Part shown: piece by piece, positions 1 to 8,266 of the stretch
Position numbering within the stretch: the first letter of the stretch is position 1
Layout: the number at the start of each line of letters is the position of its first letter
Assembly: GCA_014529385.2 (NCBI GenBank)
Contig: CM043945.1
Location: 152,619,741-152,683,740 of the forward strand
Direction: 5' to 3'
Length of the DNA: 64,000 nucleotides
From: Adiantum capillus-veneris
Taxonomy: Eukaryota > Streptophyta > Polypodiopsida > Polypodiales > Pteridaceae
Notes under the pieces: generated by a model
Database searches by the model: none
What the model was told of the DNA's origin: nothing
Seen by the model: the letters and a program-made list of their open reading frames with translations, nothing else
Position numbers and translations under genes: made by a program

Positions 1-40
1 TACCGCGACAGAGTTATCGCGAGCATTACCGCGGCGGGAT
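1..40 (+). repeat. Left subterminal TTACCGC repeat cluster of the CACTA element
   Basis: Two ATTACCGCGG/TACCGCG units and one TTATCGCGAG unit lie in 40 bases. The same words recur at 21826-21880, and in reverse complement (GCGGTAA) at 26050-26205. In En/Spm elements such subterminal repeats bind the TNPA-type protein. Binding here is inferred from that family. Confidence 0.6.
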
Positions 41-360
41 TTATTATTAAAAAACAGATGACGGTTTGGATTGTCCTTTGCAGGACCATCCAAAAGGTCA
101 TCTATTTTTTTATTTATTTTAGTTATTTTATAAAATTATTATTAATTACAACAAAATATCACAATTGGACAATACATTGAGCCAAAAAAAGATTGATAAT
201 TTCATTTACATAAGTGGAATTACAATTGGGGGAGGTATTGAGCCAAAAAATGATAGGTATTGCATTTACATAAAGGGCAAAAAAAGCCCGCGTGTACAAA
301 ATAGAGTATGGTCATGTGGGATAGGGCAAACAGGGCCCGCGTATACAAAATAGAGGATGC
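41..360. other. Non-coding part of the CACTA left arm
   Basis: AT-rich sequence with no credible coding region. It holds an imperfect duplication: two stretches around 165-255 share 'ttgagccaaaaaa.tgata' plus 'catttacata', and two stretches at 285-355 share 'cgcgt.tacaaaatagag'. If the minus-strand mini-gene at 361-579 is real, this is its 3' untranslated region. Confidence 0.5.
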
Positions 361-579
361 TCATGGGGGAGTTGGCGGCATTTCACGTGGAACTCCTTGA
401 CTCTGCAAAACCATAAAAAGAAACAATTAACACTTTGTTATTTAATATTTGATATAAAATCAACAATTTGATTATTTAGATAAGATTAAACTTACATGTT
501 GCAGACTTCTGCACACATTTTCGAACTCCTCTCGAGAGATCATTTGATTTTCAAACTCCTCTCGAGAAGAAGACATGGT
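361..579 (-). CDS. Putative spliced 40-residue protein of the CACTA left arm (antisense mini-gene)
   Basis: Minus strand. A TAATAAATGCAG acceptor is followed at once by ACC-ATG (start codon 576-574). The exon 579-496 codes 27 residues containing an internal repeat, SREEFEN twice. It ends at CAT|GTAAGT, a strong donor. A 93-nt AT-rich intron (495-403) ends TTTTGCAG. The last exon (402-361) continues in frame for 13 codons, ends PPTPP and stops at TGA. The acceptor before the ATG implies an upstream exon. A matching candidate, with TATA box, pyrimidine-rich leader and GTAAGT donor, lies at 21603-21792 on the same strand beyond the nested retrotransposons. No family is recognised. It could be a remnant of a second CACTA gene. 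Splice signals are seen; expression and function are inferred. Confidence 0.35.
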
Positions 580-654
580 CTGCATTTATTACGACAAAGA
601 TTAAACTAGGGTATAAAATTTGAATATATGATTAAAAATTTACACATTGATTTT

Positions 655-755
655 TTTCAAACATTGGATTTTTTAACATTGGATTCTCTATAGTATCCAA
701 TGTTGAAAGAATCCAATGTGGAAAGAATCCAATGTGTGTCTACAACCTATAAAAG
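655..755 (+). promoter_or_regulatory. Candidate transposase promoter: inverted CCAAT/ATTGG repeats plus TATA box
   Basis: Two ACATTGGATT units (about 659-687) face three AATCCAATGT units (about 696-735), so the stretch can fold back on itself and presents CCAAT boxes in both orientations. TATAAAAG follows at 748-755. The putative transposase start codon lies at 898, about 120 bases beyond the expected transcription start. The mini-gene exon at 579 points the other way. Confidence 0.4.
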
Positions 756-897
756 AGTCTTGCAAAGCCTTGAGTGCTAATAAGATATTAGTGTGTGTAT
801 TGACTAATAAGAGATTATTGTGTTTATGATTAGTGTGACCGATTGCGCGATCACTTGGATGGTCATTGGGGCCTAATACGTCACCTACGACTTAATC

Positions 898-903
898 ATG
901 GAG
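898..903 (+). CDS. Putative first coding exon of the CACTA transposase (ATG GAG)
   Basis: ATGGAG is followed by GTATGT, a good plant 5' splice site. The matching acceptor is TTTATTAATGTAG at 22086. Joining ATG-GAG to the exon starting at 22087 keeps frame and gives a protein that begins MEVAWDDFG and soon reaches the CPC..C motif of the transposase-associated N-terminal domain. A TATA box lies at 748-755. The intron between is now 21,183 bases, of which 19,029 are two later retrotransposons with their target duplications. It is a short exon, so the call rests on splice signals, frame and promoter together. Confidence 0.45.
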
Positions 904-929
904 GTATGTTTCTGTTTTTGTGTTGATTG

Positions 930-1154
930 TTGTTTAATTTAACATAATTAGTGTGTGTTTTAGTGTTGGCTTGTTTAATTGGCTTGTGCACACACTAATT
1001 AGTGTGTGTTAACATACACTAATTAGTCTGTGCATTGGCTTGTGTAATTGGCTTGTGCACACACTAATTAGTGTGTTTTAACATACACTAATTAGTGTGT
1101 GCATTGAATTGTGCACACACTAATTAGTGTGTGTTAACATACACTAATTAGTGT
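930..1154. repeat. Palindromic CACTAATTAGTG array, segment 1
   Basis: Six copies of a unit built on the perfect 20-base palindrome CACACACTAATTAGTGTGTG (one copy mutated), separated by TTAACATA or by 'gcattggcttgtg' spacers. The array is interrupted here by retrotransposon element 1 and resumes at 10271. It lies inside the first intron of the CACTA transposase. Confidence 0.85.
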
Positions 1155-2580
1155 TGACGAAGGAAATTTGGAATGGTAGCCTCTACACCAAAACAAAATC
1201 CATTGCGCCACAAGGGAAATGAGATAAGGGCACCACCTAGTCTTGGAAGCGTGGGCTAGGACCGCTACACAAAGAGAGAGAGAGAGAGAGAGAGAGATCA
1301 CTATGAATGAAGCATTAACCTTAGTGTGTGTACAAGGAATGGATGACTTCAAACACTCCCAACACAAATAGCATGTAGATTACCAAACAACCACTCAAGG
1401 ATTAGCCAAGATCACATCAAGCACTCTCACACATATATAAAAGATTTCTCTTAATTAACATAAGTAAGAGAAGGAGAGATTACTAGCATGAAACAATTTG
1501 CACTCTAGAATGTGCAAGAATAGAGTGAATGAATGAGCTTATGGGCTCATGGTGAGTGATACAAAGACTCAATGGGGCTGAGGGAGGCTTGAAATTACAA
1601 AGGGGAAGGCCTCTTTATATAGGAAAGAGAGTGATTAGGAGTGAGGTTAAGATCCAAGTGTAATTTGTACAAATGAAGCTTGACTAGGGACATTCAACCA
1701 ATGAAGAAGCTCCTTCCAAGTGATTTGTTGACCAATTAGCTCCATCATCACTTGTGTTGTCTTCACTCCTTCCTCCATAGCTTGAGTCCAAGAGCTTCCT
1801 TATTTTAAAATTTAAAGAATCTACATAAAATCAATACATATCTAGTAATAATAGAAAGGGGTTGAATGAATTACAACAAGATTAAGCATGACTTGAGAGG
1901 TGATTAGAAGAGGAATTTTGATGGGTTTTTGAGCTTGAGAGAGAGGAGGAAGGAGAGGAGGGTGAGAAGACTAATGGCTGATTTTTAGAGAAGGTCTCAA
2001 TGTGGAAAAGGAAGGGTGTGTGTGTGTAAAGGTAGAGGGGGTGGTCTCCACCACAGTTGAAAAATTGGCGTCCGCCATTTTGGCCATATCTCCTAGACCG
2101 TAGATGCAAAAATTATAAAACAAATATGGCCAGAATCTCCAGCTCATCAGCTACAACTTTGATGAAGACAACTTTTCTTGGATCGGAGTGGAAGTATTTT
2201 TTTAAAATTCAGCAAAATCATGTGTCTGGTTCCTTCCTTTACCAAGTCTTCCACTTGGGTCCCATTTGTTTGAATCATCATATGGCTCCAAAGCCATGAT
2301 GATATGAGCCACTCATGACCCTTGAATCATGGGTGCATGGCTCCACAACCACATCATATCTTTTCTTTTCACATTTATATATTTTCCCTTCCCTTTACCA
2401 CTAGGTTCTCCCTCTACCTTTCACCTCCGGTGAACTAGTCAAGAAAAAATTCCTATCAAATATTTTTTTTAAAAAAATTTTCCAAGAGGTTTTTCTCACT
2501 CTTTCTTTTATTGTAAACCTCTAGAAGCAAGGAAAACCAACAAAATATAATAAACAAAAATTTGTGATAGGCTCGGATCA
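1155..2580 (-). repeat. Element 1 3' LTR
   Basis: 1426 bases, the downstream LTR in transcription sense. It differs from the other LTR by a shorter GA tract (about 26 bases near 1271-1296) and scattered substitutions. On the minus strand TATATAAAG occurs at about 1614-1622. The plus-strand TATAT/GT runs have no coding potential. Confidence 0.93.
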
Positions 2581-2600
2581 TAGCCCCCCCAAACCTGGCT
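2581..2600 (-). other. Element 1 polypurine tract
   Basis: On the minus strand AGGTTTGGGGGGGCTA directly precedes the 3' LTR start TGATCC. The decayed Tat element at 31610-31622 has a similar tract ending GGGCTAA, which supports their kinship. Confidence 0.8.
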
Positions 2601-2621
2601 AGGGGTATTTATGCCTCTAGC

Positions 2622-5600
2622 CTACTTTCTTTGATCTTGAGCTGACCTTATCCTGATGTGATAAGGCTTTAGACGCCATCCATTTGTCCTGGTCTTGTGC
2701 ACTTTACCATCAATGTCTTGAAGTCTGTAAGAGCCATTTTTGAACTTTTTGGTGACCAAGAACGGGCCTTCCCATCGGAAAAGAAACTTTCCATCCTTAC
2801 GAGTGTCGAAGCGATTGTCATATCGAAGCACCAGAGATCCCTTTTTGATGTCTTTGGATGCTAGCTTTTTGTTGAACTTTTCTCTGCGCTTCTCTTCTTC
2901 TTGAGAATAGTGGTTGATGGCTTCTTCACGATCCAATTGCAGCCTCTCTAAATCCATGATCCTTTGATGTACTTTCTCCTTTTGAGAGCCTACCTGGCTA
3001 CCCAATATTCGAAGACTTGTTAACTTCACTTCAATGGGCAAAAGCGCCTCCTTTCCATAAACCAAATGAAAGGGTGTGTACCCTAATGTGGTTTTGAAGG
3101 AGGTTCTATAGGCCCATAGAGCTCCATTCAGGTGTTTGTCCCAATCTTGGCGCCTGGCATGTACCTGTTTGGTGAGAATTTTGCAAATGATTCCATTTAC
3201 CTTTTCCACCAAACCATTGCACTGAGGGTAGTAAGGAGTAGAGTGTTGATGTTGAATATTTAGCTTCTTCATGAGTTCTCCTACCAAGTCTGCTCTAAAC
3301 CCTGGTCCTCTATCAGATAGTATTTCAAGAGGGGTGCCAAACCGGCAACAGATGTGGTCAAAGATGAACTGACTCACATCCTTAGCAGTAATTCTATTGG
3401 TCGGCATAGCCTCAACCCATCTAGTCATGTAGTCTACTCCCATGATGATGTACTCTTTACCTGACTGAGTGCGTGGTAGAGGCCCTATGGCATCAATTCC
3501 CCACTTCTCAAAGGGCCCATATACCTTTATTGGGTTCTGAGGTTCAGCTATGAGCCGTCGTGGTCCTGCTTTCTGACATTCATCACATGTTTGACACCAG
3601 TATTTGACATCACGATGAAGACTTGGCCAAGTAAACCCAGCTTGTAGAACTTTTCTACTAGTGACGTCGTGTGCAAAGTGTCCTCCGCACATATCATCGT
3701 GACAAGCTTTTAAAATCTCTTCAATTTCACTCTTCAAAGGCACTCTCCTAAGCACACCATACTTACCAAGACAATACAAGTCATCATTTACTATGCGATA
3801 CCTGGTAGCCTTCCTAGCTAACCATCGCCTTTCCCCTGCATTCAAGTGTTTAGGAGCCTCTCCTTGCTCCAGAATGTGCATAATATCTTCCAAGTCCTCC
3901 TTGCCTTGCTGAAGTGGAAGTTTGATGGCCACTGCTCCCACTATTGACTCATTTAACTTTGATGATGCTAGGTGGTCTGCATCCTTGTTCTGGTCTCTTG
4001 GCACATGATGTACTTGTGCCTCCCTAAATCTCCTCATAAGAGCTTTGGCTTCTCTCATTTTAGTAGAGAGACGGGCATTTTTGCAAGCCCATGTACCTTG
4101 CATTTGCCTTACCAAAAGCATGGAGTCACCAAAAGCGTTTAATCTCTTAATTGAATTATGGAGGCACCAACAAAGGCCATGAATTAGAGCATGATATTCT
4201 GCTTCATTGTTGGAGTGGACATCTTCTAGAGTGATCCCTTCACCATGGATCCTCTCTCTCAATGGAGATAAGACCACGATGCCTGCAGCTGCCTTATCCT
4301 TGGTTCTCTTGTATGCTCCATCAAAGTAGAGGCTATAAGCATTGACCAAAGCCTCTGGAGCTGGAGGTGGTGGAAGTCCCTTTCTCTTCAAATGGAAAAC
4401 TTTTTCATAGCACTTGTTTGTTAAAATGTCGGCTAAGCATGCTCGAGTTGTTCTTTCAACCTGTATTGTATAATCAAACTCTTGAAGTCGCACCACCCAC
4501 TTTGCTATTTTGTTAGAGATTTCCATATGTTGTAGTGCATAGGGAAACATATCCTCCACAGTGATAATTACAAACCTCTTCGGCAGCAAGTATGGCCGAA
4601 ATTTGGTTACCGCAAACATGAGAGCTAACACTAGCTGTTCCATCAAGGTGTAGGCCTTCTCTGTGTTTTCCATGAGGCGGCTAGCAAAATACACAGGCCT
4701 CATAAAGGATGTTTTTGGATCTTTTTGTAGGAGGGCAACACCAATGGCCTCTTCTCCCACACTAGGGTTTACAAAGAATGTTTCTTCCCAACAAGGTTGG
4801 AGGATTATAGGGAGTGACCCTAACATTTTTTTAATCTCTCTAAAATGCCCATCACTTTCTTCACTCCAAACAAGCGTCTCTTGACGAGTCAGCTGTTGTA
4901 GAGGAAATATCACTTGGGAGAGTAAGTGTATGAATCTACTCAAATATCTTAGCTTTTGCAAGAAAGAGATTAATTGTTTGATGGAAGTTGGGGAAGGTAG
5001 ATTTAGCAATGTTTCTATCTTTTCAGGATCTACCTCGATTCCATCAATGGACACTACATGCCCTAATAGTGTAACCTTGCTTTCCCCAATGTGACATTTG
5101 TCCTTGTTTAGTTGTCCACCCAGCTTAGCTAAACGAGTAAATCCTTCATCAATCTTGCCGAGATGCATACTTTTGGAGCTGTAAATACAAAATTCATCTA
5201 TGAAAACCCTTATGGACTTACCAAAGTAAGGTTGGAAGACCATGTTCATGAATCGTTGAAAGGTGGTTGGAGCGTTGGTGAGACCAAAAGGCATGACTCG
5301 AAATGCAAAACATCCCCATGGTGTGATGAAAGTAGTCTTTTTCTGGTCCTCCTCTGCAATGCGTATTTGAAAGTAGCCAGAGTAGCCATCACACACTGTG
5401 TATCTCTCATGGCCTGCTACTTCATTTAGAATCTCATCTTGAAATGGGAGAGGGAAGTGGTCCCTCTTTGTTGCAGCATTTAGTGGCTTGTAATCCACGC
5501 ACACTCGCCATTTACCATTCTTCTTTGGCCTCACCACTACTGGGGAGACCCATTCTGAATCTTCTACTGGGTATATGAATCCTGCTTCTAAGAGTCTCTT

Positions 5601-7259
5601 CACCTCAGACAACAGTGAATTTTGTTGCACAACTCCTAATCTTCTTAGTTTTTGTACTACTGGCTTGCTCCCTTCTTTTAGATGGATATGATGCTTCACT
5701 GCAGTGACACCTGTAATGTGAGTGTAGTCAGAAATAAACAATGATGCATGCTTCTTGAGAACATTTACATAACCCTCCTTTTCTTCTTCCTTTATATCCT
5801 TGGATAACATCTCCTCTAGGTTGGCATCCCACACATTCTCCATTTGGATCCTTGGGTTGTCTTCTGATGAGGTAGTTTCCTTTATGGTGACGCCCATGAC
5901 TTCGAGAGTGCTATCACTCTCTTCACTTGAACTCTCTTCCTCGTCCATGGATGAGGAGCATCCACTTGAGCTCCACTCATCAGCTGACGTCTCTAGTTTA
6001 AGGTTCTCTTGTCGCCCATTCTTTAGGTTATAAACCACCTTCCGACTATGGCCACCCATGCGAGGCCTCAACTCCAAGTTTCCTGTTGCCCAATCTTGCC
6101 TAGCTCCTATACCCATGAGCCAAGGTCGTCCTAAAATAAGGGGGTATCCTTCTCCCTTTACTGGCATCACATAAGCATCAACCTCTATAGTGATTCCAAA
6201 AACAGAAACTCTCAAAGCTTTCACTACACCCACACAAGTGACAGAGACATTATTGGCCATTTTTGCCCTAAAGTTTGATGATTCCATTACCTCTAAACCC
6301 AATTGATGCATTAGCTTTTCTGTCATGACACAAACCTCTGCTCCACTGTCAATGTAAGTTTTTGGAATCCGTTGTCCCTTGATTTGAGCCTCCACCAAAG
6401 GCACTATATCCTTGAGACCATATGCTTTGATTACACTTACTAGCTTACTTCGCTTTGCCCTCGTGCTCACCATTTTTAACCATTGTCGTCGAAGCTTTGG
6501 GGAGATATGAAGTAGTTGTGGCCAAGTAATCTTTGGTCCTTGAGAACTCACATCAGCTGTCAAGTCATAAGGTTGTGTCCGAGATCCCATAGGGAAATCA
6601 GAGATGTCAATTTGAGACCTAGTACGGGTCTTTCTCTTCTTGGCTTCATCTTTAGTTGCTCGAGATGTACTTGCTTCATTGCTTGCATCCTTGCTTGTTT
6701 CTTTACCTACTTCATCTTGGACATGCACACGTTTGATAGGCATGGTAGCCACTTCATCTATCTTCATCTTTCCTTTAGCTATTTCTTCCTGGTTGCTTTT
6801 GCCCTTGAGGACCTCCTCCATCCTTATGATGCTCACATTTGGTTGAGTAGCAAGGGCTTGAGCTTGAGCACGAGGTGGCTGCAAAATTTGAGGTTGCAGT
6901 TGCTCTTGTGCTTGAGCTCTAGCACGGGGAGGACTTACTTGTTGTCGAGGACCTCTGACAGGGTAGTCATATCTTCTGGGATGAGGGCAATTATACATGC
7001 CATGGCCATTTTCCCCACAATTGTAACACAACATTTCCCTTGCTTGACGTCGCATTGGTGGTCGATTCCCACCATTTCCCTCAATAGGCCTTCTTGTACC
7101 CTGCACAAGATTTACTCTCAACCCCTCTAGCTGGTTTGTGAGATTGTTTATTTGTTGGAGCATATCTTCTTGTTGACCTCTATTGAGGTCTGGTGCATTA
7201 GGCACATTTGGAGGTATGTGAGAAGCTTCCATAGTTGTGATATTGCCTCCCAAAGCTAG
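2622..7259 (-). CDS. Element 1 Pol (zinc knuckle, protease, RT, RNase H, second RNase H, integrase)
   Basis: This single open frame of about 1545 codons follows the gag stop TAG in the same frame, so it is most simply expressed by readthrough. Approximate residue positions: CCHC knuckle CYNCGENGHGMYNC 76-89; aspartic protease YIDSGAEVCVM 300-310; reverse transcriptase about 560-770 with the box VFIDEF at 683-688; first RNase H about 825-945, with its motif eroded (FVNPS); second RNase H about 973-1097 with D, E, D, D residues visible (YFDGAY, NNEAEY, FGDSML, KDADHLA). The integrase zinc finger (H..H..CQTCDEC) is at about 1184-1226, and the integrase triad D1254, D1314, E1350 has spacing 59 and 35. 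There is no chromodomain. The odd point is the RT box: the second catalytic Asp is Glu (FIDE), which would be expected to cripple polymerisation. Confidence 0.93.
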   Translation of the reverse strand, partial: LALGGNITTMEASHIPPNVPNAPDLNRGQQEDMLQQINNLTNQLEGLRVNLVQGTRRPIEGNGGNRPPMRRQAREMLCYNCGENGHGMYNCPHPRRYDYPVRGPRQQVSPPRARAQAQEQLQPQILQPPRAQAQALATQPNVSIIRMEEVLKGKSNQEEIAKGKMKIDEVATMPIKRVHVQDEVGKETSKDASNEASTSRATKDEAKKRKTRTRSQIDISDFPMGSRTQPYDLTADVSSQGPKITWPQLLHISPKLRRQWLKMVSTRAKRSKLVSVIKAYGLKDIVPLVEAQIKGQRIPKTYIDSGAEVCVMTEKLMHQLGLEVMESSNFRAKMANNVSVTCVGVVKALRVSVFGITIEVDAYVMPVKGEGYPLILGRPWLMGIGARQDWATGNLELRPRMGGHSRKVVYNLKNGRQENLKLETSADEWSSSGCSSSMDEEESSSEESDSTLEVMGVTIKETTSSEDNPRIQMENVWDANLEEMLSKDIKEEEKEGYVNVLKKHASLFISDYTHITGVTAVKHHIHLKEGSKPVVQKLRRLGVVQQNSLLSEVKRLLEAGFIYPVEDSEWVSPVVVRPKKNGKWRVCVDYKPLNAATKRDHFPLPFQDEILNEVAGHERYTVCDGYSGYFQIRIAEEDQKKTTFITPWGCFAFRVMPFGLTNAPTTFQRFMNMVFQPYFGKSIRVFIDEFCIYSSKSMHLGKIDEGFTRLAKLGGQLNKDKCHIGESKVTLLGHVVSIDGIEVDPEKIETLLNLPSPTSIKQLISFLQKLRYLSRFIHLLSQVIFPLQQLTRQETLVWSEESDGHFREIKKMLGSLPIILQPCWEETFFVNPSVGEEAIGVALLQKDPKTSFMRPVYFASRLMENTEKAYTLMEQLVLALMFAVTKFRPYLLPKRFVIITVEDMFPYALQHMEISNKIAKWVVRLQEFDYTIQVERTTRACLADILTNKCYEKVFHLKRKGLPPPPAPEALVNAYSLYFDGAYKRTKDKAAAGIVVLSPLRERIHGEGITLEDVHSNNEAEYHALIHGLCWCLHNSIKRLNAFGDSMLLVRQMQGTWACKNARLSTKMREAKALMRRFREAQVHHVPRDQNKDADHLASSKLNESIVGAVAIKLPLQQGKEDLEDIMHILEQGEAPKHLNAGERRWLARKATRYRIVNDDLYCLGKYGVLRRVPLKSEIEEILKACHDDMCGGHFAHDVTSRKVLQAGFTWPSLHRDVKYWCQTCDECQKAGPRRLIAEPQNPIKVYGPFEKWGIDAIGPLPRTQSGKEYIIMGVDYMTRWVEAMPTNRITAKDVSQFIFDHICCRFGTPLEILSDRGPGFRADLVGELMKKLNIQHQHSTPYYPQCNGLVEKVNGIICKILTKQVHARRQDWDKHLNGALWAYRTSFKTTLGYTPFHLVYGKEALLPIEVKLTSLRILGSQVGSQKEKVHQRIMDLERLQLDREEAINHYSQEEEKRREKFNKKLASKDIKKGSLVLRYDNRFDTRKDGKFLFRWEGPFLVTKKFKNGSYRLQDIDGKVHKTRTNGWRLKPYHIRIRSAQDQRK

Positions 7260-7265
7260 CTAGCC
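7250..7265 (-). promoter_or_regulatory. Candidate stop-codon readthrough site between gag and pol (TAG CTAG)
   Basis: On the minus strand gag ends ...GCTGGC TAG CTA GCT TTG and the same frame runs on into pol with no other stop. A stop followed by CUAG is a known leaky context (the motif described for UGA-CUAG in animals). Seen: sequence and frame continuity. Inferred: that ribosomes read through here. The alternative is a single nonsense mutation. Confidence 0.5.
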
Positions 7266-7805
7266 AGCTTGGGCTTGATAGAGAATCTTTCTATTCTTTT
7301 CCCTAGCAATTCTTAAGGCATCTTCAAAAGCATTTGGGAATTTGCTCTTTACCTTCTCCCTTAGCAAGGGGTACAAACCTGAGATAAATCGATCCTTTTG
7401 GAGGCAATTGAGAGCTCGCTCACCAGGGTTTAGTGAGTCTGACCATTGCCCCCAAAGTTTCAGAAAACCTTCCTCATAGGTTGCATAACCATGAGGGTCA
7501 ACTTGATGAAGGGCCAGAAGCCGTTGCCATAGTTCTTCTGCCGAATTGGCTCGTTGAAATCTTTGTAGGAAAGCCGCCTTCAATCCCTCCCAATCAATTC
7601 TTTGGGTTGGATCTAGAGCCTGGAACCATACCCTAGCTTCTTCTTTGAGCACCAAAGGAAAAGCTCTCAATTTCAATGCTTCGTCATCCCTCCCAGAGAC
7701 AAGGAAAGCCATCTCCAAGTTATCCAAAAAATCCCCAGCATTTTCCCCACTACGCCCAAAAAAATTTGGGAAAGCCATCATAAAAATGGGTTGCCTTCCT
7801 CTCAA
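7260..7805 (-). CDS. Element 1 Gag (retrotransposon capsid domain)
   Basis: About 180 codons. The protein has the plant retrotransposon gag signature: GENAGDFLDNLEMAF near the start, then a W-rich middle (ARVWFQALDP, WEGLKAAFLQRF), then YEEGFLKLWGQW and RFISGLYPLLREKV. The zinc knuckle is not in this ORF but just after the stop, at the start of the pol frame, which again argues that both are one gag-pol unit. The frame opens at TTG (7805). The first ATG in frame is the MMAFPNFFG methionine about 9 codons later. The N-terminal part may be contributed by upstream ORFs. Assembly of virus-like particles is inferred from the family. Confidence 0.88.
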   Translation of the reverse strand: MRGRQPIFMMAFPNFFGRSGENAGDFLDNLEMAFLVSGRDDEALKLRAFPLVLKEEARVWFQALDPTQRIDWEGLKAAFLQRFQRANSAEELWQRLLALHQVDPHGYATYEEGFLKLWGQWSDSLNPGERALNCLQKDRFISGLYPLLREKVKSKFPNAFEDALRIAREKNRKILYQAQAG

Positions 7806-8014
7806 TACAGCACAAAGATGAAAACGTCTAGGCCCAAATCATATCTTATTAACGGTAGAATAAATGGATTGATAGATGCATTAATCTCAGCTAGACGACG
7901 AGGGCCTAGTAAGTTCCTTATGATGTTTTGGAACCTAAGCTTTGTGCTAGCTATTATATGCACAGTTTGTCTAGCAAGAGGTTGGAAAGGTCCATATAAA
8001 TCCCTATGATTCAT
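7802..8014 (-). CDS. Small ORF A of element 1 (70 residues, novel family)
   Basis: Unrecognised. It runs MNHRDLY... to ...LDVFIFVLY and stops 4 bases before the gag frame opens. It is paralogous to ORF B immediately upstream: 57 residues align without gaps, about 20 identical. It is orthologous to the ORF at 19454-19666 in element 2 (43 of 70 identical by eye). Codon comparison with that ORF shows many silent third-base changes (AAT/AAC, ATC/ATT, GAC/GAT, GTG/GTT), the mark of selection on the protein. The shared core is KLxFQ...G..RL.EI..S..P.I.P.I.Y....DV.IF.L. The length of hydrophobic stretches is too short to call a membrane helix. Function unknown. Confidence 0.6.
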   Translation of the reverse strand: MNHRDLYGPFQPLARQTVHIIASTKLRFQNIIRNLLGPRRLAEINASINPFILPLIRYDLGLDVFIFVLY

Positions 8015-8023
8015 GGAGTATGC

Positions 8024-8233
8024 TTAAAGCAAGATGAAGATGTGAACATCAAAAGATACATTATACTCCAAAATAGGACATATTATAGGGTCAGGGGACA
8101 ACAATATCTCTCTCAACCTCTCAGCTCCAAAATAGAAGACCAATCTTTGTTGGAAAAAAATCTTTCTATCAATGCGCACATTCACCCTAACATTCTGAAC
8201 TGATTGAAAGTTGTAGAAAATAGGATTATTCAT
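8024..8233 (-). CDS. Small ORF B of element 1 (69 residues, novel family)
   Basis: Unrecognised. It starts MNNPIFYNF and ends FDVHIFILL-TAA, in the same reading frame as ORF A, separated from it by only three codons. Its counterpart in element 2 (19663-19887) is about 62% identical over 63 residues, with a conserved block LLSPDPII.PI..Y..SFDV. Start and stop fall at homologous points in all four ORFs, so the unit duplicated was a complete small gene rather than an internal domain. The pair sits between the LTR promoter and gag. Confidence 0.6.
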   Translation of the reverse strand: MNNPIFYNFQSVQNVRVNVRIDRKIFFQQRLVFYFGAERLREILLSPDPIICPILEYNVSFDVHIFILL

Positions 8234-8266
8234 TGGTGCATTAATTACAAACTTCCATGAAGCACT

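Noticed and set aside
1882-2299. Open frames present identically at 1882-2299 and 9572-9989
   Set aside because: They lie in the two LTRs of element 1 and show no coding signature beyond being copies of one another.
7791-8009. Plus-strand ORF opposite small ORF A, also open in element 2 (19443-19661)
   Set aside because: Identity between the two is lower on the plus strand (about 44%) than on the minus strand (about 61%), and the plus strand of the B unit is not consistently open. It is best read as a shadow of the minus-strand ORF.
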